DNA of 28,965 nucleotides, taken from positions 1-28,965 of the IMG/VR virus record IMGVR_UViG_3300014838_000064; one strand, 5' to 3'. The position numbers were made by a program, and so were the translations under genes. Numbering within the stretch: the stretch's first letter is position 1; each line of letters begins with the position of its first letter. Positions 1 to 10,344 of this stretch are shown here, one piece after another. The notes under the pieces were generated by a model that was not told the DNA's origin, made no database searches, and saw nothing but the letters and a program-made list of their open reading frames with translations. The DNA is from a virus.

Positions 1-808
1 CAAAAAGTTCGGTATCAAAAGTGAGTAAGTTAAACCCTGTGCCTGAAGTAGTCACAGCCCCATTTCTATAAACACTAAACTTATAAGGGTTAAATGGTAT
101 TGCTCCTGCTAAGGCTCCATGAGGGTTACGAGTCTTAGAATAGGAGTTAAGAGTTATGGCTGAGTTGGCAACTGTAGCACCTGCTAGACCTGCGATGGTG
201 AGAACGGTAGCCGCTACTGCGGTAACTACGAAGTATTTAACGGTAGAAGATTGAGTAAGCTGGAGATAGTCGCCTATGTCATATTTGGTAGTAGCGTTAG
301 TAGGAACGGTGATTGTTGAGGCAGAGGCGTAAGTCCAAGTTTCGGCGGCACTTACCCACCCCGTAATAACTCCAGTAGGTGAAAGGTTCTTAATTGTAGC
401 GGAAGTAGTAACATTAAGAGTATCGGTGGTCATTCCGCCAGTGTTTGAGATAGCTTCGTGAGTACCATTCTGGTTGTGCTCCATTAAGATACCGGCAGTA
501 ATCATGTCTAGGGTAGTAGCTGAAACGTAGTCAATAACTGTCGCTCCAGAGGTGTGAGTCTGGTTAGTACCATAAGTCCACTCTACATTGGTAACAGTCG
601 CTCCTGAGACTATTCCGGTAAAGACTTGCTTAAGGGTAGGGGTAGCAGCATCTACTGTAAAAACTACAACGTCACCGTTAGAGTAGTTGGTCATTCCACT
701 TATACCAACTGTAGTGGCTCCGGGGGCAATAGTACCACTAAGAGTCATGGCTACAGTGTTTTCAAAAACTGTTGGGAAGAACTCGGTTACTGAATCAATG
801 TTTGGCAT
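1..808 (-). CDS. Tail fibre or receptor-binding protein, C-terminus cut by window edge
   Basis: The frame is open from an ATG at 808 to the window edge (269 codons visible), so the C-terminus is missing. The protein starts MPNIDSVTEFFPTVFENTV, is rich in Thr, Ser, Val and Gly, and looks all-beta. A His-Asn-Gln-Asn-Gly segment follows at about residue 110. The last visible stretch (SVYRNGAV, then TFDTELF) resembles the start of the C1q/TNF-like head domain that caps many phage fibres; this is a resemblance I recognise, not a search result. An AAGGA box lies about 11 nt before the ATG. As the last visible gene of the leftward virion operon, directly after the tail genes, a host-contacting role is likely but not proven. 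Confidence 0.6.
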   Translation of the reverse strand, partial: MPNIDSVTEFFPTVFENTVAMTLSGTIAPGATTVGISGMTNYSNGDVVVFTVDAATPTLKQVFTGIVSGATVTNVEWTYGTNQTHTSGATVIDYVSATTLDMITAGILMEHNQNGTHEAISNTGGMTTDTLNVTTSATIKNLSPTGVITGWVSAAETWTYASASTITVPTNATTKYDIGDYLQLTQSSTVKYFVVTAVAATVLTIAGLAGATVANSAITLNSYSKTRNPHGALAGAIPFNPYKFSVYRNGAVTTSGTGFNLLTFDTELF

Positions 809-838
809 TTTTATTTTATCCTTTTTCTTTATTCTACA

Positions 839-2893
839 CTAACTTGCCTGTAATCGCCATGTATGAGGCATACCGGCCTCGGTGGCTGTCTCAGTTATCT
901 GGAGGGTCCGAAGGACGTACTGAGAAGAGGGGTCTTGGGTGGTAATACGGTACTGGTAGGCGTTTAGCTCTTTGTTAACGATAAAATACCGCTTAGAGGT
1001 ACTCTCAGCGTAGGCATCTACGGCCTGAGATGAATCATCCCAGTAGTCGGTATCCCAGGCAAACTGGTCCCAACCGGTGTTAGTTGAACCAAGGGTGTTT
1101 AGGGTAGGCATAGTGGCAGATTTTTGGAGGGCAAAGCCGTGGGTTCGATCTACTCCGTTAAGTTCAATATATATGTCAGCCAACTGGCCGCTGAACTCCA
1201 CATAGGCGGTATCAACGTAGCCAAAGCCAAAGCGGTCTTTTTGGGTAGGCATAAGGCCTGTTACTAGGGAGGTAATGAAGGCCTCGCCATAATCACCTCG
1301 GATATTGGCTGAAGTCTCGCTTAAGGTATCATCGCCCGGCTTCCAGAACAAAAGGTGGTTAGTCCCGGTCGTATCGGTGTACTGGAACATTCGCTCCATA
1401 CCTATTGAATAGGCCTCTGGTAGGAAGGCTCTACGCTCGGTATCGTAAAGAATGGTCTGATTGTTAACGCTAGAGCTGAAGGGAGCTGAGATAAATACCT
1501 TAGCTAGGTAATAGTAAGCTGAGATCCCACTGGTGGCCGCTGGGTTAATCCCATCAACTAGGGTAGGACGGATATTGGCTGAGTATTCGTCAGATGATAG
1601 TAGGTTGAAGAGCGACTGTCTAGAGCCTAGGTCATAAATGGCCTGATAGTTAAAGAACATGAAGTCATTTTCCACAGATACAACGGAGTTAGGAGCCGGT
1701 GTACCTCTAGAACCAGCCAGCTTGTTAGCTGAGGGCTGAGTAAACTGAGTATCCAGTAGGGTAGTGGCCGTTAGAGAGATCTGCCAGATACATCCCCTAG
1801 TGTCGGCGGAGTTACAGAAGACCGTAGTAAGAGGATCGCCCTTCCCGTCCCTATAATCTACTACTTGAACGGGGAAGAACTGAGAGCCTAGTTGAAGGTC
1901 AATATATCCTCCATCGTAAGCATCGGAGAAGTAGCCAACAAAGGGACCAGAACCAGTCCACCAAACTCTATAAGGATAGTCTCGGTCTTCTACGCCCCAC
2001 ATTCTTGCTCCAATTGCTACAAGCTCCCTCACACGGGGACCCCCAGTAGTGTTTTCCAGCGGAGCAGTAGTATTAGGGTTAGTGGCCTGTTGGCCGTTGT
2101 CTACATAACCAGGAGAGGCTGTAGCCCCTACTGAGTTAAGGTAGTAATCATTGTTAGCGGCATCATCAGAGACGTTATCGGCCAGGTAAATATCGTACCG
2201 AACAGCACCAGTTACAGCAGCCCACGCTAGGGTAATGTAGTAAGAACCGGTGTCAGTTGGATCCCATGATTCTCTAGAAACGTTTGTGGTTATGGTGCCA
2301 GAAGCTGAGGCCTGAGTAAAACCTACGGAGTTAACGGCTGAGATTCTATAAAAGTATTGATAAACCCCGGTAGTAAGACCAGTAGCCACTACCGTGGGTG
2401 TAGTAGGAGCTGAGATAGCCACGAATGGTACTAGCGTTGTAGTCCCATTGTACCTAACTGGGTAGTCATAGCCGTTAGTGATATACATATAGTTGTTGCC
2501 AGAGCCATCAGAAGACCCTTGGGTGAAATAACACTTCTGGCCCGGAGTAAAGGTCGCCCCAGTACAAGCCGTCCAGGTTTGGCCGTCATTTAGTGACTGA
2601 TAAACTACTCCGTTGGCTACTAGGACCATCTGGTTAGCTAGTAAACCACTCTGGTACATAGCCGCCCCATCTATGGCGTAAGTACTAGGGTTAGTGCCGT
2701 ACCAGTCGGTTCCCCAGCGTGGACCGGGAGCTCCCTTTTCGTATAGAAAGATGTTGATGGCTTCTTTTAGGGCCGTAGAGGGCAAATTAGACTCTTCAAT
2801 TAGAGTAATAACCCCTTGCTGAAAAGTCCCCTGAGTTAGAGTCTGCTCAGGAGGAGCTTTCATTGGGAAACTGACTTGGATGTCTTCAGCCAA
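839..2893 (-). CDS. Tail protein, possible nozzle-like (tail tube end) protein with FN3-like segment
   Basis: 684 aa, stop TAG. The start is TTG: it sits 7 nt after a strong GGAGG that overlaps the last codons of the gene upstream, and no ATG is better placed. Residues about 60-150 contain short beta motifs typical of propeller blades (VLVANGVVYQSLNDG, MYITNGYDYPVRYNG). About 160-270 look like a fibronectin type III or Ig-like insert (YQYFYRISAVNSVGFTQ). Coming straight after a probable adaptor, and given its size, it could be the podovirus nozzle (role of T7 gp12). A tail-surface beta-propeller is the alternative. Family membership would need a structure-based search. Confidence 0.55.
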   Translation of the reverse strand: MAEDIQVSFPMKAPPEQTLTQGTFQQGVITLIEESNLPSTALKEAINIFLYEKGAPGPRWGTDWYGTNPSTYAIDGAAMYQSGLLANQMVLVANGVVYQSLNDGQTWTACTGATFTPGQKCYFTQGSSDGSGNNYMYITNGYDYPVRYNGTTTLVPFVAISAPTTPTVVATGLTTGVYQYFYRISAVNSVGFTQASASGTITTNVSRESWDPTDTGSYYITLAWAAVTGAVRYDIYLADNVSDDAANNDYYLNSVGATASPGYVDNGQQATNPNTTAPLENTTGGPRVRELVAIGARMWGVEDRDYPYRVWWTGSGPFVGYFSDAYDGGYIDLQLGSQFFPVQVVDYRDGKGDPLTTVFCNSADTRGCIWQISLTATTLLDTQFTQPSANKLAGSRGTPAPNSVVSVENDFMFFNYQAIYDLGSRQSLFNLLSSDEYSANIRPTLVDGINPAATSGISAYYYLAKVFISAPFSSSVNNQTILYDTERRAFLPEAYSIGMERMFQYTDTTGTNHLLFWKPGDDTLSETSANIRGDYGEAFITSLVTGLMPTQKDRFGFGYVDTAYVEFSGQLADIYIELNGVDRTHGFALQKSATMPTLNTLGSTNTGWDQFAWDTDYWDDSSQAVDAYAESTSKRYFIVNKELNAYQYRITTQDPSSQYVLRTLQITETATEAGMPHTWRLQAS

Positions 2894-2897
2894 AGGA

Positions 2898-3671
2898 TTA
2901 TCCTCCTATACCAGAGTTGGTTAGAGCTGGTGTATTAGTTGGCCCAAAGTTACCACTCTGGTTAGAGTCGTTTAGATTCCACGGATCGCCGGGAGTACCA
3001 GTACCATTCTTAAGCTGCATCCCCTTAAGAGCTACCTCAGAGTCTTTTTCTCTCTGTTGGAAGAACGGGTTACGAGTTTCGAATAGTCTAGCACCCTGCA
3101 TAGAGGCAATAAGGAAGGTAGAATCTGGACACTCTGAGATAGTTGTACCATCTTCTTGGACGTTGCCTAAGCCATCTGCGGTAAGAGTAGCATTGAAGTA
3201 GGTTGGTTGCATATACATAGGGAAGTCTATAACCCAACCGAAGTTAGAAGAGCCAGAGAAGTTCAGCGTCATGCTCCAACCGATCTGTTCACCGCCCGTG
3301 AAATAGGCATAGGGAGAGTTGGCATTTTGCATCTGCACATCTTGGAGCTTAACTACTCGGATATGGATATAGGAGCCGCTTACAGGATCGGTCATCTGGA
3401 TAAAACCCCCCGGTCTAGCCATGTTATCTGGGCAAGCATAGGTTGTTATAATTGGGTTAGCTGAAGTCCCTTGATAGGTTTCGACAAAGCCCTGCTGGGA
3501 AGCCGTGGTCCAAAGTACATCCCACTCTTCAGCATCTACGTTAGCCCACCGCCTGATTGCCCGGTTGCCGGCATAGACAGCTAGAGCCCACTCTGGGTCA
3601 GTAACACCAGGAATAGCGTTGTCGCCTCTGAAGAGTCCATAATACTCCTGGAATATATTTTGAAAATCCAT
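2898..3671 (-). CDS. Probable head-tail adaptor (gatekeeper-type) protein
   Basis: 257 aa, ATG start with GGAG 6 nt upstream. The N-terminal part (DPEWALAVYAGNRAIRRWANV, then EEWDVLW) is the amphipathic helical pattern common in podovirus adaptor proteins (role of T7 gp11), where helices pack on the portal. The middle is beta-rich and aromatic (GWSMTLNFSGSSNFGWVIDF). The C-terminal 40 residues are Gly/Asn/Thr-rich and probably disordered. Order and spacing (adaptor followed at once by a 684-aa nozzle candidate) support the call. It ends 4 nt before the next start codon, so the two are translationally linked. Confidence 0.55.
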   Translation of the reverse strand: MDFQNIFQEYYGLFRGDNAIPGVTDPEWALAVYAGNRAIRRWANVDAEEWDVLWTTASQQGFVETYQGTSANPIITTYACPDNMARPGGFIQMTDPVSGSYIHIRVVKLQDVQMQNANSPYAYFTGGEQIGWSMTLNFSGSSNFGWVIDFPMYMQPTYFNATLTADGLGNVQEDGTTISECPDSTFLIASMQGARLFETRNPFFQQREKDSEVALKGMQLKNGTGTPGDPWNLNDSNQSGNFGPTNTPALTNSGIGG

Positions 3672-3681
3672 TTAATACTCC

Positions 3682-4026
3682 TTATTGTGTTACAGGCTCT
3701 GGTTGTATCTGGGCCAAAGGGATCATTGGCTTCATTGGTTGTCGAGCCAGGGCTACACGTGGGCCCAGGAAAGCCTGGAGAGGAACGTGCAAACCTACGG
3801 CTGGATGATAGGCTATGTTCTGAGCAATAACTTGGGGGTCTATACCATGAGGAATCATCTGATTAGCACCACCGCCTCCTGAAAGGCCCATATTGCCAGC
3901 TACAGGGGCTGGTGAAACTCTTGGAGATGGCGAAGCAGTAACTCCACCAAAAGCTGAGGTTGGGTTACCTTGTAAACCCCCTGAACCTGTTACTGGTATC
4001 ATACTTTGTATATCTGTTGTTTTCAT
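3682..4026 (-). CDS. Small Pro/Gly-rich virion-operon protein, unknown
   Basis: 114 aa. Preceded by an AAGGA box. The protein is rich in Pro, Gly, Ala and Met, with few charged residues and no transmembrane pattern. Residues about 60-90 (MIPHGIDPQVIAQNIAYHP) may form a short helix. I recognise no family. Its place between the giant 1741-aa protein and the adaptor gene suggests a minor virion or assembly factor. A possible extended -10 (TGC then TAAAAT) precedes it in the gap after the 1741-aa gene. Confidence 0.5.
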   Translation of the reverse strand: MKTTDIQSMIPVTGSGGLQGNPTSAFGGVTASPSPRVSPAPVAGNMGLSGGGGANQMIPHGIDPQVIAQNIAYHPAVGLHVPLQAFLGPRVALARQPMKPMIPLAQIQPEPVTQ

Positions 4027-4059
4027 TTTGTTTTAATCCTTTTCTTTATTTTAGCACTA

Positions 4060-7000
4060 CTATTGACTTATTGGTACACTTTTGATCTTCAATTTCCCCC
4101 CCTGCGGTCTTTTAGTCCGAATCATTTTAGGCTTAGGTAGAAAGATTTTACTCTTGTAAGCTTTGCGGATATAGGCCTTCTTACCAGCATACTTAACGGC
4201 GGCCACGGCGTGAGATCTCTCCATATCATCTAGTAATTTAGTTACCTCTGAACTAGAGCCTCCTCCTGAAGAACTATTAGCATAGGCGGCGGCTGGGTTT
4301 ACTGAATAGTCGGTTGTACCATCAGATGCAACTTCGGGGTTAATGTCATATTGGCCAAGATCATAGATACTCTTAAGGTTAGCCTGAGAAAGGTTATCAC
4401 CTACAAACTTGGCTTGGCCGGCAGTTAAGCTCAGATTGTACTCATCAACACTAGCCATGTAGTTCTGCATATCATTGAAGGCTGTAGGGTTAGCAGTTCT
4501 AAGAGAAGTACGCTCAGTCTTAGAGGCGTTAGTATAGTCGGTCATCCAGCTCTCTAGAGCTGCTGGAGCAGTAGGATAATTCTTAAGTAGGGGCTCATTC
4601 AGTCCAGCTCTTCGGGCATTTTCGTAGTTGAACATAGCATTGAAGGCTTGTTCTACCTCTGGGTTTTGGGCTAAGAACTGGGCCCGTTGAGTCGAGGTGT
4701 CACTACTCATACCGTAGTACTGGTTAACTAGATTCTGGGTAGCCTGAGGGATCACTGGGTAGGGTACTCCACCAGGGGTAATTTGAGGGGCTGTTGAGCC
4801 CTTAAGCCCTCCTGAGGACTGGTACAGCTTGTTCATGGCTGTAGAATAGGTAGCCACGTTATTCTCGTAGGTGTTTATGAGCTCCTTATTATTGGCGTAA
4901 ATTACGGCCGCTGTATCATTAGCATCGGTGCCTGGGTCTGAAGACTTAAGCTGCTCGTAGCGAATAAGGGTCTGTTGGTCCTTGGCTGATAAATCGTAGA
5001 GGGGGTTAGAGGGCTCTCCGTGAGCTTTAGCGAAGGCATTTTGTTCATTCAAGGCCTTTAAAACGGCTGGGTTATCGGCCATAGTGGTCCACTTGCTAAT
5101 CTCATAGTTAGAGTTATTATAAATGGCGGCTACCTGGGCCTTAGATAGATTCTGATTCCAACTAGGCTCTACTTGGTCTAGAGCTCCTTGGTTATCTGCT
5201 GAAAGTCCCTCTCGAACCAGAGTCCTGTTGTTCATTATCTGCATAACTGGGGCTGTAGGGTTGGCTGAAACACGGCCTACACCGCTTATGTCTATGGCGG
5301 CTTCTCCTGGACTGATTGCTGACTGGCCACCAGAAGCTATCTTTACGAACTTATTGTTAGCTAGGGCTGGTATATTCTCTAGGGCTCTAGCTCCTGGCTG
5401 GAAAGGAATAGGGGCTATGGCGTTAAGGGCCTGCCCAAGATCTTCACCGGCAGTTAAGCCGTGGCCGTGCATTGGGGCACCGTAGAAATCAGCATTGTTA
5501 ACCTCTTCTTTAACGAAGGCTGCAAAGGCTGATAGGTTACCGCTGGCCTCACTACTTAAGCCGGATAGTTTGTCGGGGTTGTTCTTGTTGAAGGCTGGAG
5601 CTACAGCTCTATATACCTTGTTGGTAACAGTGGCTAGAAGGTTAATCTGTTTGGGGGTACCTCCGGCAGTCTTCCAAGGAGTCTGGACCGTAGGGTTAAC
5701 TAGCTGAGTAGCTACAAACTTCAGTACCTGCTTAGGGTTATCCCCAATTTGGTGGTTAGAGATAGCCTGTAGAGTGCCGGGAGTAGCTAACATAGCTGCA
5801 CGGGTTGTTATCATCTGCCGGGCCATACGTCCCTCAATAGTACCCAAAGTACGGGGATCCAGAGCTGCCATCAAGGTTCTAAACTGACCCTCGTTATAGT
5901 CTACGGCTAGAATACCCCTAGCCGCCCATTTAAACTGAGTAGGAGTAAAGCCGTTCAAAAGACGATTAACCCCACCGAACATATTGTTTACACCCTTAGA
6001 GGCATCCATTAACTTGTCGAAGTCATCGGTGTTATTCATATCAAGACCCTTGGTAAACTTATCAAAAACGGCTAGCTTAGAGTAGACAATTTGACGTTCA
6101 AACAAGGCTGCATGAAGCTGTTTGAAGCCTGGGATCTTGTTTATGCCTGAGTCGAACTCGTCTCCAGCCCCTAGAGTAAGACCACTACCTAGAGCCTTCT
6201 GGAGAGTGCCATCTGACTCCCATTTATCCATGCTATCCAAGAAAGCGGTTGGGCTACCCCACGCTTGCATGGCCTTAGGGGCTGTTAGGGGATCTAGCCC
6301 CACATGGCTAAGTTCTATGTTAATGTTGTGAAAACCACTACCACTCAACTTAGCGTCTTTAGCGGCTTTGTTCATAATATCGTAGACCTTAGCGACTTTT
6401 CCACCAATGTTATCGCTATAGTTAGCCATAGCCTTGGAGTTTATTCGATCTGCAAGCTCTTTATTAGTGAAAACGTTGTTGAAGTCATGCAACGCTTGGT
6501 GAGCAGCTAACTTATCTCCACCATAACTGGCCGCATTGTCTCCAAACGCCTGTCTCAGGCCATATAGGAGGTTGTGCTGGGTGATATTAGTCTTAGCTGA
6601 GCCAATGTCCTTAGTAAGGTCTTCGTGGAAGTTGGCTGAAGTTCTAACACGCCCAGTGGTCTCTTCTAGATCGGCGTAGTTATTAAAGTGTCTAGCCTCA
6701 GCATAGCTGTGATCCTGGCCTTCTTTAGGAGCTGAGGGTTCAAACTCTGAGCCATCTGGGTTAGCACTAGAAAAACCGGCTCCATAATTCTGTCTATACG
6801 GAGTAATATCGTAGGGATCGGAGATCCTTCGGGCCTCATGGATATAGTCTTGAACGTGAGATGCTCTATTGGCATAGTCTAGGAAGGCTGCTCTATCGGT
6901 CTCTGGTAGGTTTTCAGCCACAGTCTCTGGTGAATGGTCTCTTAGACTATCGGCTGCTTCTTGAGCTGCCGGAGTTAGTTTTCCCCATAGTCTATCAGCT

Positions 7001-9285
7001 ACACTCTGGTTGTAGTCCAGCATATTACGGAAGCCGGTGGCACGGGCCAAGGCCTTGTTGATAATTAGGTTACGGACCGTTCTGCTCCGGGCAAAGATCT
7101 TGCCTAGCCGGTTGGGGTTAACAGTGTCAACGTCTGGGTTAGCTATTTTATCGTGGAGAGGATTGTTCTCAACTGCCCCTATCTTACTAGCATGTGGGTT
7201 GTCTTCAATAATACCAACAGCTTTTTTGGCCTCTTCTAGGTCTTCACCGGTAGCGTCCATATAGGCCTTTACAAGGGCAGCATCACTATCGCCACGCTTA
7301 ATACCTTCTAATATGGCTGAATCACCATCAGCATTTCTGTAGCCCTCCATAGCAGGAGGGTTGGCTTCTTCTTCAGCAGACTGTTTTTCTAGGTTAGCTC
7401 GGTCTTCAGCACTAAAGGCTCCTTCGTTAAGGTTGGGAGCGTTGGGATTGTCCTTAAGGTTAATCTCCAGAGGCTTGACTGGGGTTGGTTCAGATTCTGG
7501 AGCGGTAGAGTCCAGCGACTCAGCTTCACCGGGGATAGATCTAGCGGTAACAAAGCCTGGTTGAGATGAGGTAATTCTAACCCCCCTCTTAGCCGTTAGG
7601 TTTATGTCTGGGTATTTATCATCAAGAGCCTGCTTGGCTACAGAATAGTTCTTAGCATGATTACGCTCCATCTCCTGAAGAGTGGTTAATCGGACCTTCT
7701 GAGAGCGGAGCTCATTTCTAATAGCATCTGTTTGAGTGTGTGTTTTAACAGATTTATCGAAGGCTTTTTGAGCCTGGTTTACCTTATCCTGAACACCTTT
7801 TATAGTGTCTCTGGTATCGCCTAACAAAGCTCCGGCTTGGCTCTTAGCTGTAAACTCAGGAGAATGAGTCTTATCAAAAAGATTCTGGATGAATGGATTA
7901 GCTGGAGCCCCCTTAGGTAGCTGCCACTTGGCCTTATCATAGCCTAAGCCCTTATCAGCCTTGACGAAGTTCTCGTAGTCAGCTTCTGCCTTGGCTCGGG
8001 CAACCACATTATCAAAGTTCTCGGGGTGGGCAGCAATCTGCTGAGCGGCCATAGATTTATATTCAGCTAAAGATTTTACGGGGGCGGCCTTAGCAGCGGC
8101 TCGAGCATCAGCTTCTTTCATGTCAGCCATCTTTAACTGGCTTGCTACGCCACTAATCTTATCAACTAGCTCTTGTTGAGCCCCAGATACCTTAGACCAG
8201 TCTAGAGCTGGATCCTGCATATCATGGTCAAACTCTTGGGCTGCTGAGTTAGATTGTAGTAGATCGTCTGGAGCTGCCGGAGTGTCTACTGGTAACGGTT
8301 CAGGAGTAGGGGGTAATACACCTCCTTCTTCTGGGTTAGCTACAGGTGAGGTAGCTAGCTTCTTCATAATAGCGTCTGGAGAAGCATCCACGGGAGTTAC
8401 GGCATCCGATGGAGCGGGGGGTGTATTCGGTATTGGAGTCACGCCTGGAATATCGGGAGGAGTCACTGGGGTATTGTTGATACCACCCACCTCATCAAGG
8501 GGAGACAGATTGTCTTTAGCACTACCAACCACTCGACTTACCCCATTAAATAAAGGATCGGTAGCGGTGCCTAACTGTTCTCCAATCTTACCGGCCCCCA
8601 AAGGAGCCGCAGCATCAAAGGCTGCCGTTAGACCGGTGTTTATAACGGCTGATGGAGTTCCTTGACCTTGATTAGCCGTTTTATAAGCGTTCTCTAGAGA
8701 GGGTATAGGAGCACTCCCAAAAATGTCTTTTAGTATAGGGTTTGTAAACTTAGGTCCTACCACTGAAGTTGGAGAGTTGGTGAAAGGAGCCGCTACCGTT
8801 AGACCTACCTGGGCCCCGGCTCTAGGAATAAATTGAGCGAAACTTTTAGCTGTACTGCCTAGGTTATCTATAGCTGCTTTATTGTCTGCTGGAGTAACCG
8901 TCCCCGGCATTATTTCATCCCGAGCCAGAGTAAATGCACTCTTCGCTACCTTGATACCGGGCATGGCTAGGCTTTCACCCTCGTTAAGAGCAGCCTTACC
9001 AGTTCTGTTTAACAAGCTATTGTCGTTGGTATCAGTCGGCACCATAGGTGGTGGGGCTAAGGCTAGAGGGTTAAGACTAGGAGAAGTAGGAAGACCAGAA
9101 TTAGGGTCTGGGGTTGAAAGAGGATTAGGGGCAGTCGTAATAGGCTTAGACACGTTCGGAGTACTATTACCGAATATATCATCGCTAACGTCTTTAACCC
9201 CCCCAATTACATCATTGGCACCTGTACTTAAAGCACCTCCTATTGCATCGAGGATTGATCCTTTACCTGTTAGTTTGAGTCCCAT
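4060..9285 (-). CDS. Giant virion protein, probable internal/ejection protein
   Basis: 1741 aa, the largest gene of the window, stop TAG. The start ATG lies 3 nt after the stop of the preceding 340-aa gene, so it is translationally coupled. It opens with a Gly-rich amphipathic segment (SILDAIGGALSTGANDVIGG), followed by about 300 residues of Pro/Thr/Ser-rich linker, then long Ala/Lys/Glu helical regions (about 350-560) that could be coiled coils. The last 50 residues are strongly basic (many Lys/Arg). Size, low-complexity linkers, helical body and position before the tail genes fit the large ejection proteins of podoviruses (as T7 gp16). I see no clear lysozyme or peptidase motif, so an enzymatic domain is not claimed. 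Confidence 0.55.
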   Translation of the reverse strand: MGLKLTGKGSILDAIGGALSTGANDVIGGVKDVSDDIFGNSTPNVSKPITTAPNPLSTPDPNSGLPTSPSLNPLALAPPPMVPTDTNDNSLLNRTGKAALNEGESLAMPGIKVAKSAFTLARDEIMPGTVTPADNKAAIDNLGSTAKSFAQFIPRAGAQVGLTVAAPFTNSPTSVVGPKFTNPILKDIFGSAPIPSLENAYKTANQGQGTPSAVINTGLTAAFDAAAPLGAGKIGEQLGTATDPLFNGVSRVVGSAKDNLSPLDEVGGINNTPVTPPDIPGVTPIPNTPPAPSDAVTPVDASPDAIMKKLATSPVANPEEGGVLPPTPEPLPVDTPAAPDDLLQSNSAAQEFDHDMQDPALDWSKVSGAQQELVDKISGVASQLKMADMKEADARAAAKAAPVKSLAEYKSMAAQQIAAHPENFDNVVARAKAEADYENFVKADKGLGYDKAKWQLPKGAPANPFIQNLFDKTHSPEFTAKSQAGALLGDTRDTIKGVQDKVNQAQKAFDKSVKTHTQTDAIRNELRSQKVRLTTLQEMERNHAKNYSVAKQALDDKYPDINLTAKRGVRITSSQPGFVTARSIPGEAESLDSTAPESEPTPVKPLEINLKDNPNAPNLNEGAFSAEDRANLEKQSAEEEANPPAMEGYRNADGDSAILEGIKRGDSDAALVKAYMDATGEDLEEAKKAVGIIEDNPHASKIGAVENNPLHDKIANPDVDTVNPNRLGKIFARSRTVRNLIINKALARATGFRNMLDYNQSVADRLWGKLTPAAQEAADSLRDHSPETVAENLPETDRAAFLDYANRASHVQDYIHEARRISDPYDITPYRQNYGAGFSSANPDGSEFEPSAPKEGQDHSYAEARHFNNYADLEETTGRVRTSANFHEDLTKDIGSAKTNITQHNLLYGLRQAFGDNAASYGGDKLAAHQALHDFNNVFTNKELADRINSKAMANYSDNIGGKVAKVYDIMNKAAKDAKLSGSGFHNINIELSHVGLDPLTAPKAMQAWGSPTAFLDSMDKWESDGTLQKALGSGLTLGAGDEFDSGINKIPGFKQLHAALFERQIVYSKLAVFDKFTKGLDMNNTDDFDKLMDASKGVNNMFGGVNRLLNGFTPTQFKWAARGILAVDYNEGQFRTLMAALDPRTLGTIEGRMARQMITTRAAMLATPGTLQAISNHQIGDNPKQVLKFVATQLVNPTVQTPWKTAGGTPKQINLLATVTNKVYRAVAPAFNKNNPDKLSGLSSEASGNLSAFAAFVKEEVNNADFYGAPMHGHGLTAGEDLGQALNAIAPIPFQPGARALENIPALANNKFVKIASGGQSAISPGEAAIDISGVGRVSANPTAPVMQIMNNRTLVREGLSADNQGALDQVEPSWNQNLSKAQVAAIYNNSNYEISKWTTMADNPAVLKALNEQNAFAKAHGEPSNPLYDLSAKDQQTLIRYEQLKSSDPGTDANDTAAVIYANNKELINTYENNVATYSTAMNKLYQSSGGLKGSTAPQITPGGVPYPVIPQATQNLVNQYYGMSSDTSTQRAQFLAQNPEVEQAFNAMFNYENARRAGLNEPLLKNYPTAPAALESWMTDYTNASKTERTSLRTANPTAFNDMQNYMASVDEYNLSLTAGQAKFVGDNLSQANLKSIYDLGQYDINPEVASDGTTDYSVNPAAAYANSSSGGGSSSEVTKLLDDMERSHAVAAVKYAGKKAYIRKAYKSKIFLPKPKMIRTKRPQGGKLKIKSVPISQ

Positions 9286-9288
9286 TTA

Positions 9289-10311
9289 TTATTGCCCCGG
9301 TATTGTGTTGTTCTGTGGGTTCCCTAGTGTTAGTGGTATTAGTGAAGGAGGTGGTGCTCCATTTGTAGTTGTTCCAGTAGTAGGAGTAGTAGAGAAGGTA
9401 TTACCTGAAGCCGGTACCACACCAGCATTAGAGGCAGCTTCAGCCGCAGTAGCAGTCTGATCAGCAGTGGCAGGTGCAATTTGGCCAAGCATACCTTGGT
9501 AGTTAGCGTCTACCTGGGCTAAATCAGCCTGGGCCTGTTGAACGATCTGGTTCTGAATCTGTTGAGAGTTAACTGAGTTGGGGTCACCACCAAGGTAAGT
9601 AATCTGAGTCTCCAAAGCATCCAAAGCCGAGGTAGCCTGAGACGTAATACTAGCAATGGCCGTGTCTCTAGCCGAATCAAGTTGGGTCTTGTCGGCCCCT
9701 TCAATGTTATTTAGGTCACTTTGCTGAACATCTTGGGCTTCATTACCTGTAGCGGCTGTGTTATTAGCAGTGTTAACTCCCGTGTTACCTTCATTAGCGT
9801 AAGCCCTAGCGGCGGCCGTGGCCGCACTAGAACTAAGAGCCCCAGTGTTACCTAATTGAACCCCAGTGCCCTGGATACCGTTTTTAATCGTGTCCATTAA
9901 CTGTTTAATAGTGTTAATTTGGGTAGTACCAATCTGGGTTCTAGCCAAGTCAATAGCGTTCTGAGAGTTCTGGACGTTGCTCTGATCGTTAGTCCCTAAA
10001 GTGGTTATGGCTTGGTTGCCCTGAGCCGTTCCAGCAGTTCCAGCCGCCTGGGCTGATGTCGTTCCTTGAGTAATAAGAGCTGTAATTTTATCTTGAAGAG
10101 AGGGGGTAGGCGTTGGAGTCGGTGTGGGGGTTGGAGTTGGAGTAGGCGTGGGCGTCGGGGTTGGTGTGGGGGTAGGGGTTCCCACGCTCACTGTACCAGA
10201 GGTAGGGAGAGTGTTACCGGGAGCAGATGAGGGGGCACCACTGACATCCACGGACCCACTGGCGGGACTAAGAGATGAACTTCCGGCTGGGATTATACTG
10301 TTTGGTAACAT
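9289..10311 (-). CDS. Thr-Pro-repeat virion protein, possible smaller ejection protein
   Basis: 340 aa. An extended -10 (TGA then TATAAT, 10333-10338) and an AAAGGA box precede the ATG. Residues 45 to about 74 are an uninterrupted Thr-Pro dipeptide repeat. Residues about 75-290 are rich in Ala, Gln, Asn and Thr with heptad-like spacing (QQIQNQIVQQAQADLAQVDA), suggesting a long helical or coiled-coil body. The tail is a Thr/Gly/Pro linker. Lying just before the 1741-aa gene and coupled to it, it may be the partner ejection protein (as T7 gp14), but this is inferred from position and composition only. Confidence 0.5.
   Translation of the reverse strand: MLPNSIIPAGSSSLSPASGSVDVSGAPSSAPGNTLPTSGTVSVGTPTPTPTPTPTPTPTPTPTPTPTPTPSLQDKITALITQGTTSAQAAGTAGTAQGNQAITTLGTNDQSNVQNSQNAIDLARTQIGTTQINTIKQLMDTIKNGIQGTGVQLGNTGALSSSAATAAARAYANEGNTGVNTANNTAATGNEAQDVQQSDLNNIEGADKTQLDSARDTAIASITSQATSALDALETQITYLGGDPNSVNSQQIQNQIVQQAQADLAQVDANYQGMLGQIAPATADQTATAAEAASNAGVVPASGNTFSTTPTTGTTTNGAPPPSLIPLTLGNPQNNTIPGQ
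10107..10180 (-). repeat. Hexanucleotide-like repeat encoding Thr-Pro dipeptides
   Basis: On the plus strand the unit reads GGNGTN, repeated about 12-15 times inside the 340-aa gene. The third bases vary freely between units while the Thr-Pro dipeptide is kept, so the repeat is held by selection on the protein rather than being a recent slippage product. Confidence 0.8.
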
Positions 10312-10344
10312 TTTTTGTTTTCCTTTTTTTATATTATATCACTA